A stretch of 64,000 nt of DNA from contig CACBYV010000001.1 of assembly GCA_902543575.1 (NCBI GenBank), forward strand, positions 1-64,000, read 5' to 3'. This document shows, piece by piece, positions 24,845 to 36,222 of this stretch. The position numbers and the translations under genes are program-made. The notes below the pieces were generated by a model. The model made no database searches. It saw only the letters and a list, made by a program, of their open reading frames with translations, and was not told the DNA's origin. Within the stretch, counting starts at the first letter, position 1, and each line of letters begins with the position of its first letter. This stretch comes from an uncultured Pelagibacteraceae bacterium (GTDB lineage: Bacteria > Pseudomonadota > Alphaproteobacteria > Pelagibacterales > Pelagibacteraceae).

Positions 24845-27800
24845 AAAAATTTTAGTTATTGGAGCTGGCCCAATTATTATTGGTCAAGCATGCGAATTTG
24901 ATTATTCAGGTACACAAGCATGTAAAGCATTGAAAGACGAGGGTTATAAAGTAATATTAATCAACTCAAATCCAGCAACTATAATGACTGATCCTGGTAT
25001 TGCTGACAAAACTTATATCGAACCAATATCTTTGGAAGTACTTGAGGAAGTCATCAAAAAAGAAAGGCCTGATGCTATTCTACCTACAATGGGGGGTCAA
25101 ACAGCATTAAATCTTGCAATTAATGCAGAGAAAATTGGTTTCCTTAAAAAGTATAAAATTGAACTTATCGGAGCAAACTCTAAGGCAATAGCTAATGCTG
25201 AAGATAGAAAAAAATTTAGAAAGAATATGTCTGATATTGGTATTGATTTACCAAAGTCTGAGGTTTTGAATAAATTTTCAAACGCAAAAAAATGTTTAAA
25301 AATAATTGGTCTTCCTGCAATTATAAGACCTTCATTTACATTGGGTGGATTAGGTGGAGGAATTGCAAGAACGAAAAAAGATTTTTTTAAGATTGTTAAA
25401 GAAGGAATGAACGAGTCTCCTCAAAATCAGGTACTAGTTGAAGAATGTTTGGATGGTTGGAAAGAATTTGAGATGGAGGTTGTTAGAGATAGAAATGATA
25501 ATTGTATAATTATCTGTTCAATAGAAAATGTTGATCCAATGGGAACTCATACGGGTGACTCTGTTACTATAGCACCAGCATTAACATTGACAGATAAAGA
25601 GTATCAAGTAATGAGAAATGCATCAATTGCTTGCTTAAGAAAAATTGGTGTTGAAACAGGGGGTTCAAATGTTCAATTTGCCATAAATCCAAAAAATGGA
25701 AGAATGGTAATTATTGAAATGAACCCCAGAGTATCAAGATCATCTGCATTAGCTTCTAAAGCAACAGGCTTTCCCATTGCAAAAGTAGCCGCAAAATTAG
25801 CAGTTGGTTATACTCTAGATGAACTACAAAATGAAATAACAAAAGTAACACCAGCTTCTTTTGAACCAACAATTGATTATGTTGTTACAAAAATTCCAAG
25901 GTTCACGTTTGAAAAATTTTCTGACACTGAAGCAATTTTAGGAACTTCAATGAGATCTGTTGGTGAAGCAATGGCAATTGGGAGAAACTTCAAAGAATCT
26001 TTTCAAAAAGCTTTGGTTTCACTTGAAACCGGCTTATCAGGATTAGATAATATTTTTAAATATTCAAAAAAAGAAATCTTAAAAAATTTAAAAATCAATA
26101 TTCCAAATAAATTATTATTAGTCGCTGAGGCTTTTAGAAAAAAAATATCTTTAAATGTCATATATAAATTATCAAAGGTAGATCCTTGGTTTCTAAATCA
26201 AATTAAGGAAATAATTGATGAAGAAAAAATATTAAATTCAAAAGGACTGCCCAAAACTTTTGAGGAATTTAATAGAATAAAATCAATAGGCTTTTCTGAC
26301 AAAAAGATCTCACAATTAACTGGTCAAAAAGAAACAATTGTCAAATCAAGAAGAAAAGGGCTAAAAGTTATGCCTGTTTTTAAGAAAGTTGATACCTGTG
26401 CTGCTGAATTCAAATCTTTCACACCTTATATGTACTCTACGTATCAAAGAAATTTCTCTATTAAAACTGAATGCGAAGCTGAGCCAAGTAATAAAAAGAA
26501 AATAATAATTTTAGGTGGGGGACCAAATAGAATTGGTCAAGGTATTGAGTTTGATTACTGCTGTTGTCAGGCTAGCTTTTCTTTGAAAGAAGCAGGATTT
26601 GAAACAATAATGATAAATTGCAATCCTGAAACTGTTTCTACAGATTACGACACAAGCAATAGATTATACTTTGAACCTTTGATTGAAGAGTATGTTGAGA
26701 ATATAATTTTAAAAGAAAAATCAAAAGGAAATCTAATTGGTATTATTGCACAATTTGGAGGCCAAACTCCTATCAAATTAGCTAAATTTTTAGACGAAAA
26801 TAAATTACCTATTTTAGGGACACAATATAAATCGATTGATCTTGCAGAAGATAGAGACAGATTTAGAGAGTTACTTATAAAACTTAAATTAAAGCAAGCA
26901 GAAAGTGGAATAGCCTACAATTTTAATCAGGCTATTAATGTTTCTGAAAAAATTGGATTGCCTGTAGTTGTAAGACCTTCTTATGTTTTAGGAGGTAGGG
27001 CAATGGAAATTGTTCATGACAAAAGCCAATTGAATCAATTTATTAATGAGGCCTTCAAAGCTTCGGATCAAAATCCAATCTTAATTGACAAATTTATTGA
27101 TAGTGCAATGGAAGTGGATGTGGATGCAATTTCTGACGGAAAAGATGTTTATGTTGCTGGAATAATGCAACACATTGAAGAAGCAGGAATTCATTCTGGG
27201 GACTCTGCTTGCTGCTTGCCACCGGTATCAATAAAGACAAATCTTTTAAAAGAACTTAAAATACAAACAAGAAAATTAGCTTTGGCTTTAAAAGTTAAAG
27301 GATTTTTAAATATTCAATTCGCAATTAAAAATGATGAAATTTTTGTCATTGAAGTTAATCCTAGAGCAAGCAGAACTGTTCCCTTTGTTTCAAAAGCAAA
27401 TGGTATTCCGCTTGCAAAAATTGCATCAAGAATAATGTCTGGAGAAAAGTTAAGTAAATATAAATTAAAATATAAAACCAATAAAAAATTTGCTGTTAAA
27501 GAAGCTGTATTTCCATTTAATAAATTCCCAGATAGTGATTTATTACTTGGCCCTGAGATGAAGTCTACTGGTGAGGTAATGGGTTTTGATGATGATTTTG
27601 GAATGGCTGTTGCAAAAAGTCAAATTGCTGCTTCTAATTCATTGCCAACTAAAGGAATGGCATTCTTATCAGTAAAAGACTCTCACAAGCAAGAAATAAT
27701 AGGTATTGCACAAAGATTAATAAAACTTGGATTCACACTTTCTGCAACCAAAGGAACTTCAGAGATTTTAAAACAAAATGGAATGAAATGTAAAAAAATT

Positions 27801-28046
27801 AATAAAGTGAGCAGTGGTAGACCACATATAGTAGATGTTTTAAATTCTAAAAAAATATCTTTGGTAATAAATACTGGAGGTGGAAATTCTGAACACAGGA
27901 TTAGTGATGCAAGAGCATTAAGAAGAGGAACTCTTGCAAACAAAATCCCTTATTGTACGAATATGTCTACAGCCTATTCATTTTTAGAAGCAATAAAATC
28001 TTTAAAAACAACAAAGTTAAGAGTTAAATCTTTGCAAGATAATTAA
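24822..28046 (+). CDS. carB: Carbamoyl-phosphate synthase large subunit
   Basis: 1074 residues, full length. Two homologous ATP-grasp halves (first from [17 protein letters not shown], second from [21 protein letters not shown] at about 560), each with its GGQT motif, an oligomerisation region between them, and an MGS-like allosteric domain at about 950-1074 (TKGTSEIL...NTGGG...RRGTL). Forms carbamoyl phosphate from bicarbonate, ammonia and two ATP. Its start lies inside the carA end, so translation is probably coupled. Confidence 0.97.
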   Translation: MPKRKDIKKILVIGAGPIIIGQACEFDYSGTQACKALKDEGYKVILINSNPATIMTDPGIADKTYIEPISLEVLEEVIKKERPDAILPTMGGQTALNLAINAEKIGFLKKYKIELIGANSKAIANAEDRKKFRKNMSDIGIDLPKSEVLNKFSNAKKCLKIIGLPAIIRPSFTLGGLGGGIARTKKDFFKIVKEGMNESPQNQVLVEECLDGWKEFEMEVVRDRNDNCIIICSIENVDPMGTHTGDSVTIAPALTLTDKEYQVMRNASIACLRKIGVETGGSNVQFAINPKNGRMVIIEMNPRVSRSSALASKATGFPIAKVAAKLAVGYTLDELQNEITKVTPASFEPTIDYVVTKIPRFTFEKFSDTEAILGTSMRSVGEAMAIGRNFKESFQKALVSLETGLSGLDNIFKYSKKEILKNLKINIPNKLLLVAEAFRKKISLNVIYKLSKVDPWFLNQIKEIIDEEKILNSKGLPKTFEEFNRIKSIGFSDKKISQLTGQKETIVKSRRKGLKVMPVFKKVDTCAAEFKSFTPYMYSTYQRNFSIKTECEAEPSNKKKIIILGGGPNRIGQGIEFDYCCCQASFSLKEAGFETIMINCNPETVSTDYDTSNRLYFEPLIEEYVENIILKEKSKGNLIGIIAQFGGQTPIKLAKFLDENKLPILGTQYKSIDLAEDRDRFRELLIKLKLKQAESGIAYNFNQAINVSEKIGLPVVVRPSYVLGGRAMEIVHDKSQLNQFINEAFKASDQNPILIDKFIDSAMEVDVDAISDGKDVYVAGIMQHIEEAGIHSGDSACCLPPVSIKTNLLKELKIQTRKLALALKVKGFLNIQFAIKNDEIFVIEVNPRASRTVPFVSKANGIPLAKIASRIMSGEKLSKYKLKYKTNKKFAVKEAVFPFNKFPDSDLLLGPEMKSTGEVMGFDDDFGMAVAKSQIAASNSLPTKGMAFLSVKDSHKQEIIGIAQRLIKLGFTLSATKGTSEILKQNGMKCKKINKVSSGRPHIVDVLNSKKISLVINTGGGNSEHRISDARALRRGTLANKIPYCTNMSTAYSFLEAIKSLKTTKLRVKSLQDN

Positions 28047-28048
28047 TT

Positions 28049-28711
28049 TTAATTAACTTTCCAATCTGTCTCAAATGTAACATAATTCACTTGAAGACAT
28101 CTTCTTTCTTTTACTATTTCTTTTTTTTCCATACCATGCCAAGTGTTAGGACCACTTGAAAAGAAATAACCATAATTATCTTTGTATGGAACAGTTTTTG
28201 CTAATTTTAAATTTTCATCATAAAAATCTGTGCCTAAATCTTCTTTTTCATTATGTTTGTTTACGAATAATAAACATGACATCAGTTTTTCTTTAATATC
28301 GCAATGTGGTTTTAACCAGAATCCTTTTCTATCACAGATAACTTCAACTCTTACATATGAATTAGAAAGATCTTTATTTATCATTTCAGAAATTTTTTTG
28401 TAAGTCGATGGATTTTGAAGTTCTTTAATAAATTCAACAAGATTAGGAAATTGATTTGAATTTTCTTTTGTAACAAAACATCTAAATTTTAATGCTTTGC
28501 CTCCGTCTGATATGCCTTCTCTAAACTTACCTTCACCTCCATCAATTGCTCTTGTGCCATCATAGTTTAAATTATGTTCTATCGGATTAGCTATATCAGC
28601 ATTTACAATTTCCTGAACTTGGCCTTCAGTTAGTGGTTGATTTAATTCCCAATGTTCAAAAGGAGTTTTGTGATTTGACGAATTTTTTAATATTGAATTT
28701 AAAAATGCCAT
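28049..28711 (-). CDS. 2OG-Fe(II) oxygenase-like protein, substrate unknown
   Basis: 220 residues. The C-terminal half shows the cupin iron triad pattern: His136-x-Asp138 in KPHCDIKEK and distal His192 in NTWHGMEKKE, followed by Arg203/Arg204 that could bind 2-oxoglutarate. This is the order and spacing of the Fe(II)/2-oxoglutarate dioxygenase fold. No signal peptide or membrane segment. It starts at the base where the ELM1-family gene ends, so the two are coupled. The substrate cannot be told; sugar or lipid hydroxylation is possible given the neighbour. Confidence 0.7.
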   Translation of the reverse strand: MAFLNSILKNSSNHKTPFEHWELNQPLTEGQVQEIVNADIANPIEHNLNYDGTRAIDGGEGKFREGISDGGKALKFRCFVTKENSNQFPNLVEFIKELQNPSTYKKISEMINKDLSNSYVRVEVICDRKGFWLKPHCDIKEKLMSCLLFVNKHNEKEDLGTDFYDENLKLAKTVPYKDNYGYFFSSGPNTWHGMEKKEIVKERRCLQVNYVTFETDWKVN

Positions 28712-29658
28712 TATAAATGAATTTTATCTTTAATGATATTTGCTACTCTATTCGTTTCATCTAATTTTTCATAGTTCCAATTTTCTAATTTTTCTCCTAA
28801 TTCTCTTACAATTTTCATTTCTTGAAATAATTTTCTAAAATTTTTAAATCTTTTATCGCTTTTTTTAGGTGGAATAGTGGCAATATAAATTGGCTTACCT
28901 GTTAAAGCTGCTTCTGAAATCATAGAGCTTGAATCGCACGTAATAACTATATGTTTTGATATTCCAAGCGCACTTAAATAGGCCTTTTTATCAACACCAT
29001 CTAATACTAAATGATCGTTTCCAAAATATATTTTTGCATGTTCTATAGTTCCCTTTGGCGTTCTCATAGAAGGTATGACCACTAAATTAAGATTATTTTC
29101 TTTAACTAAATAATTTACTTTTGAAAAAATTTCTTGGATATTTCTATCTGAGTAATCATAATACTGGGTAGGACCACCAATAATTAAAGAAATTATATTT
29201 TTATCCCTCAATTTGCTTGAAATACTAAACAAATATTCTTTGTCTTTTTCAATTTCTTCACTTGTTAAATAATGAATAGCTCCTTTTGTTTTCAATACAT
29301 TATGTCCATCAAGATTATCGTGCTCAGGCACTACAACTAAATCAAAATTATCAAGTTTTATCATTGGGTTTTGAATATGAATGTTAAATACTTTTTTCTT
29401 TGAATTTTTTTTCAAGAATAATGATGGAATAATACTTTTTCTTCCACATGAAATTATTAAATCAACATCTTCGCATTCAATTTTTTTAAAAACTGAGTCG
29501 GATATAGGAGTGAATTTTGGTGGTATAACTTTCCAGAAACCTTTTGTTTCAACTGTGTGGTGAGAATAATTTAAATCTAAAGCTTTAGCCAAACCTTCTA
29601 CTTGGCTAATCATCCCATGCATACCTTCTGTTAATAATATACCTTTCAATTTAGTCAT
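28711..29658 (-). CDS. ELM1 / glycosyltransferase-like family protein
   Basis: 315 residues resembling the family of plant mitochondrial-fission protein ELM1, common in alphaproteobacteria: EGMHGMISQVEGLAKAL at the N-terminus, IISCGRKSIIPSLFLKK, NIHIQNPMIKLDNFDLVVVPEHD, LIIGGPTQYY and ITCDSSSMISEAALTGKPIYIATI. The fold resembles GT-B glycosyltransferases (the last motif looks like a nucleotide-sugar site). The bacterial function is not settled. Divergent from trxB with 21 bases between. Confidence 0.8.
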   Translation of the reverse strand: MTKLKGILLTEGMHGMISQVEGLAKALDLNYSHHTVETKGFWKVIPPKFTPISDSVFKKIECEDVDLIISCGRKSIIPSLFLKKNSKKKVFNIHIQNPMIKLDNFDLVVVPEHDNLDGHNVLKTKGAIHYLTSEEIEKDKEYLFSISSKLRDKNIISLIIGGPTQYYDYSDRNIQEIFSKVNYLVKENNLNLVVIPSMRTPKGTIEHAKIYFGNDHLVLDGVDKKAYLSALGISKHIVITCDSSSMISEAALTGKPIYIATIPPKKSDKRFKNFRKLFQEMKIVRELGEKLENWNYEKLDETNRVANIIKDKIHL

Positions 29659-29679
29659 TAATCATTATATAGCTTTCAT

Positions 29680-30624
29680 ATGAGTGAAAATCCAACTAAA
29701 CACACAAAAGTGTTAATAATTGGGTCAGGTCCCGCTGGATATACAGCAGCAATTTATGCTGCAAGAGCAATGTTAAAACCAATATTAGTTCATGGTATGG
29801 AACCTGGTGGCCAATTAACAACAACAACTGATGTTGAAAATTTTCCTGGATTTAAAGATGTAATACAAGGGCCGTGGCTTATGGATCAAATGAAAGGTCA
29901 GGCAGAAGTAGTTGGAACTGAAATGATACAAGATCATATTGCATCAGTGGACTTAAAATCTAAGCCATTTAAAGCTGTTGGAGATAGCGGCCAAATTTAT
30001 GAAGCAGACTCAATAATTATTTCAACAGGAGCTCAAGCTAGATGGTTAAATATTGACTCAGAACAAAACTTCAGAGGTTTTGGTGTATCTGCATGTGCAA
30101 CATGTGATGGATTTTTCTTTAAAGACAAAACTGTAGCAGTTGTTGGGGGTGGAAATGCTGCAGTTGAAGAAGCTATGTTTTTAACAAAATTTGCTTCAAA
30201 AGTTCAACTTATACACAGAAGAGATAGTTTGAGAGCAGAAAAATTACTTCAAAAGAAATTAATGGAAAATAAAAAAATTGAAATAATTTGGGACTCTGTT
30301 GTTGATGAAGTTATTGGAGATAATGATCCTAAAAATGTAACTGGATTAAAAATTAAGAATGTTAAAACAAATAAAATAGACGAATTAAAAATTGATGGAT
30401 TGTTCATAGCTATAGGGCATGATCCAGCAACCTCATTATTTAAAGACCAACTAGAAATGGATAATGAGGGTTATTTAATAACAAAACCAGAGTCTACGGA
30501 AACAAATATACCAGGAGTTTTTGCTGCTGGTGATGTGAAAGATAAAGTATTTAGACAGGCAGTTACAGCAGCTGGTATGGGATGTATGGCAGCATTAGAG
30601 GCTGAAAAACATTTATCCGAATAA
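29680..30624 (+). CDS. trxB: Thioredoxin-disulfide reductase
   Basis: FAD/NADPH flavoenzyme that keeps thioredoxin reduced. 314 residues: FAD-binding GSGPAGYTAAIYAARA (15-30), redox-active CATC (139-142), NADPH motif VVGGGNAAVEEA (155-166), and the C-terminal GVFAAGDVKDKVFRQAVTAAGMGC. Length and motifs are standard for the low-molecular-weight bacterial enzyme. The next gene begins on the base after its stop, suggesting one transcript. Confidence 0.97.
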   Translation: MSENPTKHTKVLIIGSGPAGYTAAIYAARAMLKPILVHGMEPGGQLTTTTDVENFPGFKDVIQGPWLMDQMKGQAEVVGTEMIQDHIASVDLKSKPFKAVGDSGQIYEADSIIISTGAQARWLNIDSEQNFRGFGVSACATCDGFFFKDKTVAVVGGGNAAVEEAMFLTKFASKVQLIHRRDSLRAEKLLQKKLMENKKIEIIWDSVVDEVIGDNDPKNVTGLKIKNVKTNKIDELKIDGLFIAIGHDPATSLFKDQLEMDNEGYLITKPESTETNIPGVFAAGDVKDKVFRQAVTAAGMGCMAALEAEKHLSE

Positions 30625-31644
30625 ATGAATGAAACAGTATTGTTAACGGGTATAAGTGGATGGATCGCTAAACACACTGCAATTGAATTATTAAAATCGG
30701 GATATAAAGTTTTAGGCACTGTTAGAGATTCTGGCTTAATAGAGCAAACAAAAAAAACGATAAATGAATATGCATCAATTGATAAATTATCATTTGTAGA
30801 ATTAGATCTTTTAAAAGACGAAGGTTGGGATGATGCATTAAAAGGCTGTAAGTATGTAATGCATGTGGCTTCTCCTTTCCCTTTAAAGACCTCTAGAGAT
30901 CGTGAAAGTCTTGTTCCAACAGCTAAAGATGGAACTATAAGAGTTTTAAAAGCTGCTGTTAATGCGGGAGTTGAACGTATTATTAAAACTTCTTCAATTG
31001 CAACAATGTTTAGAAAACCTAATAGGACAAATCCATATACATTTGGTGAAAATGATTGGAGTGATGCTAATTGGAAAGGTTGTAATGATTACTTTGTTTC
31101 AAAAATCAAGGCTGAAAAAGCAGCTTGGGAATTTATGGAGAATAAAGGTTTAAAGAATAAGTTGGTATGTATATGTCCTGGAGGTGTATTTGGAGACGCT
31201 TTAGATACTAAAGAAAAAACTTCGATAAGTTATGTTAAATTATTTCTAGAAGGTAAATATCCAGGTGCTCCGGATTTTAGTATTTTAGTCTCAGATATGA
31301 AAGATGTAGTGAAAGCTCACATTAATTCTTTAACAAGACCAGATGTTGGTGGAAGACGACTAATAATTGGCTCTGAGGTCAAAAGAATGATAGATTTTTC
31401 TAATATTATGGCTGAAGCATTACCTAAATATTCAAAAAAACTTCCAAAAAGAGTGTTGCCAAACTTTTTAGTAAGAATAATTAGTCATCTAGATACGAGT
31501 GCAAAAATGATGGTTCCAGATTTAGGGATACAAATGCAAACTGATGCTTCGTATGCTGAGGATTTATTGGGATTTAAATTTCAGCCGGCTAGAGGATGTA
31601 TTGAGGATGCAGCAAAATCAGTAGTTAGACTTGGATTAGTATAA
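30625..31644 (+). CDS. NAD(P)-dependent epimerase / dihydroflavonol-reductase-like protein
   Basis: 339 residues of the extended short-chain dehydrogenase family. N-terminal Rossmann motif LLTGISGWIAKHTAIELLKSGY (the usual GxxGxxA/G appears as GISGWIA), VMHVASPFP, and catalytic YFVSKIKAEK (YxxxK). The overall pattern is closest to dihydroflavonol-4-reductase/cinnamoyl-CoA reductase relatives, which in bacteria act on assorted ketones or aldehydes. Immediately after trxB (ATG on the base after its stop). The substrate is not predictable. Confidence 0.85.
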   Translation: MNETVLLTGISGWIAKHTAIELLKSGYKVLGTVRDSGLIEQTKKTINEYASIDKLSFVELDLLKDEGWDDALKGCKYVMHVASPFPLKTSRDRESLVPTAKDGTIRVLKAAVNAGVERIIKTSSIATMFRKPNRTNPYTFGENDWSDANWKGCNDYFVSKIKAEKAAWEFMENKGLKNKLVCICPGGVFGDALDTKEKTSISYVKLFLEGKYPGAPDFSILVSDMKDVVKAHINSLTRPDVGGRRLIIGSEVKRMIDFSNIMAEALPKYSKKLPKRVLPNFLVRIISHLDTSAKMMVPDLGIQMQTDASYAEDLLGFKFQPARGCIEDAAKSVVRLGLV

Positions 31645-31709
31645 TATCAATAATTACAAGCTATTTCAGTATAGAATAAAAAGTTATTTTAAATTATAAA
31701 AGAATATAA

Positions 31710-32084
31710 ATGGAAAACATTGTAAAGCAAATCCAGCTTGTAGCATTAGTAATCATTTTAGTTAGTACAGTTATTGCTTTTGGGCAAGAAATGTACCAGA
31801 TGATACTCGTGCAAAGAGTTACTTTAGCCGATCTGCTTTTACTTTTTTTATATCTTGAAGTCCTTGCAATGGTTAGGGTATTTTGGGAAAGCCAATCAAT
31901 TCAAATTACACTACCGTTATTTATTGCTATAACTGCACTTGCTAGATTTATTATTTTACAAGGAAAATCTCTAAATCCAGAGATATTACTATATGAAGCA
32001 GGTGCTATTGTTTTAATTGCTTTAGCAATTGTAATTTTAAGATTTAGAAATTCTTCACTAATTGGACTAAATAAAAAAAAATAG
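31710..32084 (+). CDS. PsiE-like inner membrane protein
   Basis: 124 residues with four hydrophobic segments. LADLLLLFLYLEVLAMVRVFWES and the following LFIAITALARFIIL match the phosphate-starvation-inducible PsiE family, whose function is not established. The 65-base gap upstream holds no recognisable Pho box. It converges on the aminotransferase gene with 2 bases between stops. Confidence 0.75.
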   Translation: MENIVKQIQLVALVIILVSTVIAFGQEMYQMILVQRVTLADLLLLFLYLEVLAMVRVFWESQSIQITLPLFIAITALARFIILQGKSLNPEILLYEAGAIVLIALAIVILRFRNSSLIGLNKKK

Positions 32085-32086
32085 GT

Positions 32087-33274
32087 TTATCCTAAATCCT
32101 CACAAAACTTTTTAATTCTAGACATTGCTATTTTAAGTTTTGCCATTGAAGTCGCATATGAAATTCTAAAATATCCATCTAAACCAAATGCTGAGCCCTG
32201 AACAGCTGCAACATTTTGTTTTTCTAAAAGCTTTTGGACAAAATCAGTATCTTTTTTAAGTTTAGTTCTTTTATTTAAAAGTTTTTTACAATTCGGAAAT
32301 ACGTAAAATGCACCATTAGGTTTTATACAGCTAATACCATCAATATTATTTAAACTTTTTACAACAAAGTCTCTTCTTTCTTTAAATGATTTTGCTCTTT
32401 TCTTAATAAAGTCTTGTTTTCCATTCAAAGCTTCAACAGCTGCTGCTTGACTAATTGACGAGGGATTCGAAGTTGACTGAGATTGAATTTTTCTAATTGC
32501 AGAAATTATTTCTTTTGGTCCAGCTGCATAACCAATTCTCCACCCAGTCATTGCATATGACTTGCTCACCCCATTCATTGTTAATGTTCGCGATTTTAAT
32601 TTTGAAATTTGTGCAATAGTAAAGAATTTAAAATTATCATATTTAACATGCTCATAAATATCATCGCTCAAAATATGAACTTTTTTGTTTTTGATTAAAA
32701 CCTTAGCTAATTTTTGAATTTCTGATTTGCTGTATCCAGATCCAGTTGGATTAGATGGTGAGTTAAGGATTATCCATTTAGTTCTTTTTGTAATTGCAGC
32801 TTTTAATTTTGCAGGTGTAATTTTAAATCCATCTTTTTCATCACATTTTACTATTTTTGGTTTTCCTCCTGCTAAGAGAACCATATCCGGATATGAAACC
32901 CAGAATGGAGCAGGAATAATAACTTCATCTCCTTTATTTAAAGTTGCCATAAAAGTGTTATAGAGAACTTGTTTCCCTCCAGTTCCAACTGTGATTTCAT
33001 CTAGTTTATAATTTAGTTTATTTTCTCTTTTAAATTTTTTTAAAATTGCTTTTTTTAATGCTGGAGTTCCATCAACTGCTGTATACTTTGTATCTCCGTC
33101 TCTTATTGCTTTAATAGCTGCATTTTTAACACTGATAGGAGTATCAAAATCTGGTTCCCCTGCCCCAAGTCCAACTACGTCTTTTCCTGCAGCTCTTAAT
33201 TCTCTTGCCTTTTGAGTAACTGCAATAGTTGGAGATGGTTTAATTCTTTTTAAATTATTAGATATTATGCTCAT
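32087..33274 (-). CDS. aspC: Pyridoxal-phosphate aspartate/aromatic aminotransferase (class I, Ib type)
   Basis: Transfers the amino group between glutamate and oxaloacetate, and possibly prephenate or aromatic acids. 395 residues: GLGAGEPDFDTP near the start, APFWVSYPDMV, NSPSNPTGSGYS, SDDIYEHVKY and the PLP lysine in SKSYAMTGWRIGYAAGP; C-terminal FRISYATS. The pattern is that of the alphaproteobacterial AatA-type enzyme. Divergent from uvrB across 36 bases that contain an inverted repeat. Confidence 0.9.
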   Translation of the reverse strand: MSIISNNLKRIKPSPTIAVTQKARELRAAGKDVVGLGAGEPDFDTPISVKNAAIKAIRDGDTKYTAVDGTPALKKAILKKFKRENKLNYKLDEITVGTGGKQVLYNTFMATLNKGDEVIIPAPFWVSYPDMVLLAGGKPKIVKCDEKDGFKITPAKLKAAITKRTKWIILNSPSNPTGSGYSKSEIQKLAKVLIKNKKVHILSDDIYEHVKYDNFKFFTIAQISKLKSRTLTMNGVSKSYAMTGWRIGYAAGPKEIISAIRKIQSQSTSNPSSISQAAAVEALNGKQDFIKKRAKSFKERRDFVVKSLNNIDGISCIKPNGAFYVFPNCKKLLNKRTKLKKDTDFVQKLLEKQNVAAVQGSAFGLDGYFRISYATSMAKLKIAMSRIKKFCEDLG

Positions 33275-33295
33275 TGAATTATGAAATTATTCAAT
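33273..33295. repeat. 7-bp inverted repeat between aspC and uvrB
   Basis: Arms ATTGAAT (33273-33279) and ATTCAAT (33289-33295) with 9 bases between, touching the aspC start codon. It could be an operator or a hairpin in the aspC leader. It does not match the alphaproteobacterial LexA motif (GTTC repeats). Such repeats arise by chance in AT-rich DNA. Confidence 0.35.
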
Positions 33296-33310
33296 TACGT
33301 TGTTTAATAT

Positions 33311-35485
33311 ATGGAGAATACATATCAAGACCTAATTACAGACATTCAGAGTAAAAACCCAAAAATCGGTGGAAAACTCGAAGGTGGAAAAAAATTCAAA
33401 ATAAAGTCAGATTTTACCCCGGCTGGTGACCAGCCAGATGCAATTAAAAGGCTTGTCCAAGGAGCTAAAAAAAATGAGTTTAATCAAGTATTATTAGGAG
33501 TAACTGGATCTGGAAAAACTTTTACAATGGCAAAAGTAATAGAAGCTACGAATAGACCAGCGTTAATATTGGCACCAAATAAAACTTTGGCAGCTCAACT
33601 TTACGGTGAGATGAAAACTTTTTTTCCAGATAATGCTGTTGAGTATTTTGTATCTTACTATGATTATTACACTCCAGAAGCTTACGTACCAAGATCAGAT
33701 ACTTACATCGAAAAAGAAGCTTCTATAAACGAGCAGATTGATAGAATGAGACACTCGGCAACAAGATCTCTTCTTGAAAGAGACGATGTTTTAATAGTTG
33801 CAAGTGTTTCTTGTATTTATGGTTTGGGATCAGTTGAAGCTTACAGCAAAATGACTTTAACTCTTCAGAAAAACTATGAATATAATAGAGAACAAATAAT
33901 AAAATCTCTTGTTGCTCTTCAGTATAAGAGAAATGATCAAAATTTTTTTAGAGGAACATTTAGAGCAAGAGGAGAATATTTAGAAATATTTCCATCTCAT
34001 CTAGAGGATAGAGCATGGAGACTAAGTTTATTTGGTGATAAACTAGAGAAGATTGAAGAATTTGATCCTTTGACAGGAGACCAGGTTAGAGATCTTAGTC
34101 TAGTAAAAGTTTATGCTAACTCTCATTACATCACTCCTAAACCGACTGTAGAGCAAGCAATTATAAAAATAAGAAGAGAATTAGAAGAAACTTTAAAAAA
34201 ACATAAAGCAGAAAATAAATTATTAGAAGCGCAACGATTAGAGGAGAGAACTAAATTTGATTTAGAAATGATTGAGGCAACTGGATCTTGTGCGGGAATT
34301 GAAAATTATTCAAGATTTTTATCTGGTAGAAAACCAGGAGAGCCACCACCTACTCTTTTTGAATATTTTCCTGATAACACATTAGTTTTTGTAGATGAAT
34401 CTCATGTTACAGTTCCCCAACTTAATGGGATGTTTAAGGGAGACAGATCTCGAAAAAGCACATTGGCTGAGTACGGTTTTAGATTGCCATCTTGCATGGA
34501 TAATAGACCTTTAAAATTTGAAGAGTGGGATTTGATGAGAACACAAACTGTATTTGTTTCAGCAACTCCTGGCCCATGGGAATTGGAACAGACTAAAGGT
34601 AAGTTTATTGATCAAGTCATAAGACCTACAGGCTTAATTGATCCACCAGTTGAGATTAGACCAGCTAAAAATCAAGTAGATGACCTTATGCATGAATGTA
34701 AAAAAGTAGTTGAAAATAATTATAGAGTTTTGGTTACAACACTTACAAAAAAAATGGCAGAGGATTTAACTGAGTATCTTCATGAAAATGGGATAAAAGT
34801 AAGATACCTTCATTCTGATATAGATACACTTGAGAGAATAGAGATTATGAGAGATCTTAGAATGGGTGTATTTGATGTTCTAGTTGGAATAAATTTATTA
34901 AGAGAAGGTTTAGATATTCCAGAATGCGCATTAGTTGGAATACTAGACGCTGATAAGGAAGGATTTTTGCGATCAGAAACTTCACTAATTCAAACAATAG
35001 GAAGAGCTGCAAGAAACGTGGATGGAAAAGTTATTCTTTATGCCGATAAGGAAACAAAAAGTATAAAGAAAGCAATTAAAGAAACTGAGAGAAGAAGAAA
35101 GATTCAATTAGAGTACAATAAGAAAAATAAAATCGATGCTAAATCTGTAAAAAAAGAAATAAGTGATATTTTAGAAAGTGTTTACGAGAAAGATTACGTT
35201 AAAATAAGTGAGGGTTCCAATATTGGTGGTAACCTTAAAAAACATTTAAAAGGATTAGACAAAAAGATGAAAGAAGCCGCATCTAATTTGGAATTTGAGG
35301 AAGCCGCTAAAATTAGAGATGAGATGAGAAAACTTCAAAGTACTGAATTAGAAATTACTTTAAACCCCAAAATTAGACAGTACGATGTTAAAAATAAAAT
35401 TTATCCTAAAGGTAGATCAACACTAGGTATGCCTGGCACAAGGGTCACAAAAAAAAGAGATAAAAAATGGAAGCACGGAAGATAA
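33311..35485 (+). CDS. uvrB: Excinuclease ABC subunit B
   Basis: Damage-verifying helicase-like subunit of nucleotide excision repair. 724 residues: Walker [11 protein letters not shown], beta-hairpin region [29 protein letters not shown] (Walker B type), motif V/VI region [32 protein letters not shown], and a C-terminal UVR domain ([17 protein letters not shown]) that contacts UvrC. uvrC lies 2 kb downstream on the same strand. Overlaps the next gene by 19 bases. Confidence 0.97.
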   Translation: MENTYQDLITDIQSKNPKIGGKLEGGKKFKIKSDFTPAGDQPDAIKRLVQGAKKNEFNQVLLGVTGSGKTFTMAKVIEATNRPALILAPNKTLAAQLYGEMKTFFPDNAVEYFVSYYDYYTPEAYVPRSDTYIEKEASINEQIDRMRHSATRSLLERDDVLIVASVSCIYGLGSVEAYSKMTLTLQKNYEYNREQIIKSLVALQYKRNDQNFFRGTFRARGEYLEIFPSHLEDRAWRLSLFGDKLEKIEEFDPLTGDQVRDLSLVKVYANSHYITPKPTVEQAIIKIRRELEETLKKHKAENKLLEAQRLEERTKFDLEMIEATGSCAGIENYSRFLSGRKPGEPPPTLFEYFPDNTLVFVDESHVTVPQLNGMFKGDRSRKSTLAEYGFRLPSCMDNRPLKFEEWDLMRTQTVFVSATPGPWELEQTKGKFIDQVIRPTGLIDPPVEIRPAKNQVDDLMHECKKVVENNYRVLVTTLTKKMAEDLTEYLHENGIKVRYLHSDIDTLERIEIMRDLRMGVFDVLVGINLLREGLDIPECALVGILDADKEGFLRSETSLIQTIGRAARNVDGKVILYADKETKSIKKAIKETERRRKIQLEYNKKNKIDAKSVKKEISDILESVYEKDYVKISEGSNIGGNLKKHLKGLDKKMKEAASNLEFEEAAKIRDEMRKLQSTELEITLNPKIRQYDVKNKIYPKGRSTLGMPGTRVTKKRDKKWKHGR

Positions 35486-36222
35486 TAATTACTGGAGCAG
35501 CAACTCGTATGGGGGCTGCGATAGCTAAAAAATTATCTGGGCCTAATATTGAAATTGTTATCCATTATAACAAATCAAAGTCCAAAGCAGAAAGTCTTAA
35601 AAAAGATTTAAATAAAAGTGGTACAAAAATTTATTTGGTAAAAGCAGATTTAACTAAAGAAAAAGAAATAGAAAGAATGCTTAAATTTTCAAAATCAAAA
35701 TTGAAGTATTTTGATTGTTTAATTAATAATGCTTCATTATTTGAGAACGATAAACTTGAAAATTTCACAACAAAAAGTTGGGAAAGCCATTTAAAAGCTA
35801 ATTTAAAAGCGCCAGCTTTATTATCAAAGGGTTTTGCTAAAAATGCTAGAGGCAAAAACAATAATATTATTAATATAATTGATCAAAGAATATTCAAGTT
35901 AACTCCATATTTTTTTTCATATACATTAAGTAAAACTGGTCTTTATACTTTAACAAAAACTAGCGCCATGAGTCTTGCTCCAAATATTAGAGTGAATGGA
36001 ATTGCTCCAGGTCCAACTATTAAAAATAAAAGACAGTCTGACAAGCATTTTAAAAAACAATACATGGCAACACCTCTTAAAAGACAGACAAATGTAGAAG
36101 AAATCTGCAATGCTGTTGACTTTTTTATTAAAAATAGATCTATTACCGGTCAAGTTTTAGCAATTGATAGTGGCCAAAACTTAAACTGGCAAACTCCAGA
36201 CATAATGGGTGGTAAGGAATGA
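35467..36222 (+). CDS. SDR oxidoreductase of the pteridine-reductase (PTR1/FolM) type
   Basis: 251 residues. The cofactor loop is TGAATRMG (9-16), the TGxxxRxG variant typical of pteridine reductases rather than the usual TGxxxGxG. Catalytic Asp139, Tyr152 and Lys156 sit in IIDQR and YTLSK, again the PTR1/FolM pattern; NGIAPGPT and IDSGQNL follow. It probably reduces dihydro- or biopterin-type folate intermediates with NADPH. Encoded two genes before folB, which supports a folate role. Overlaps uvrB by 19 bases and the next gene by 4. Confidence 0.82.
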   Translation: MEARKIIITGAATRMGAAIAKKLSGPNIEIVIHYNKSKSKAESLKKDLNKSGTKIYLVKADLTKEKEIERMLKFSKSKLKYFDCLINNASLFENDKLENFTTKSWESHLKANLKAPALLSKGFAKNARGKNNNIINIIDQRIFKLTPYFFSYTLSKTGLYTLTKTSAMSLAPNIRVNGIAPGPTIKNKRQSDKHFKKQYMATPLKRQTNVEEICNAVDFFIKNRSITGQVLAIDSGQNLNWQTPDIMGGKE

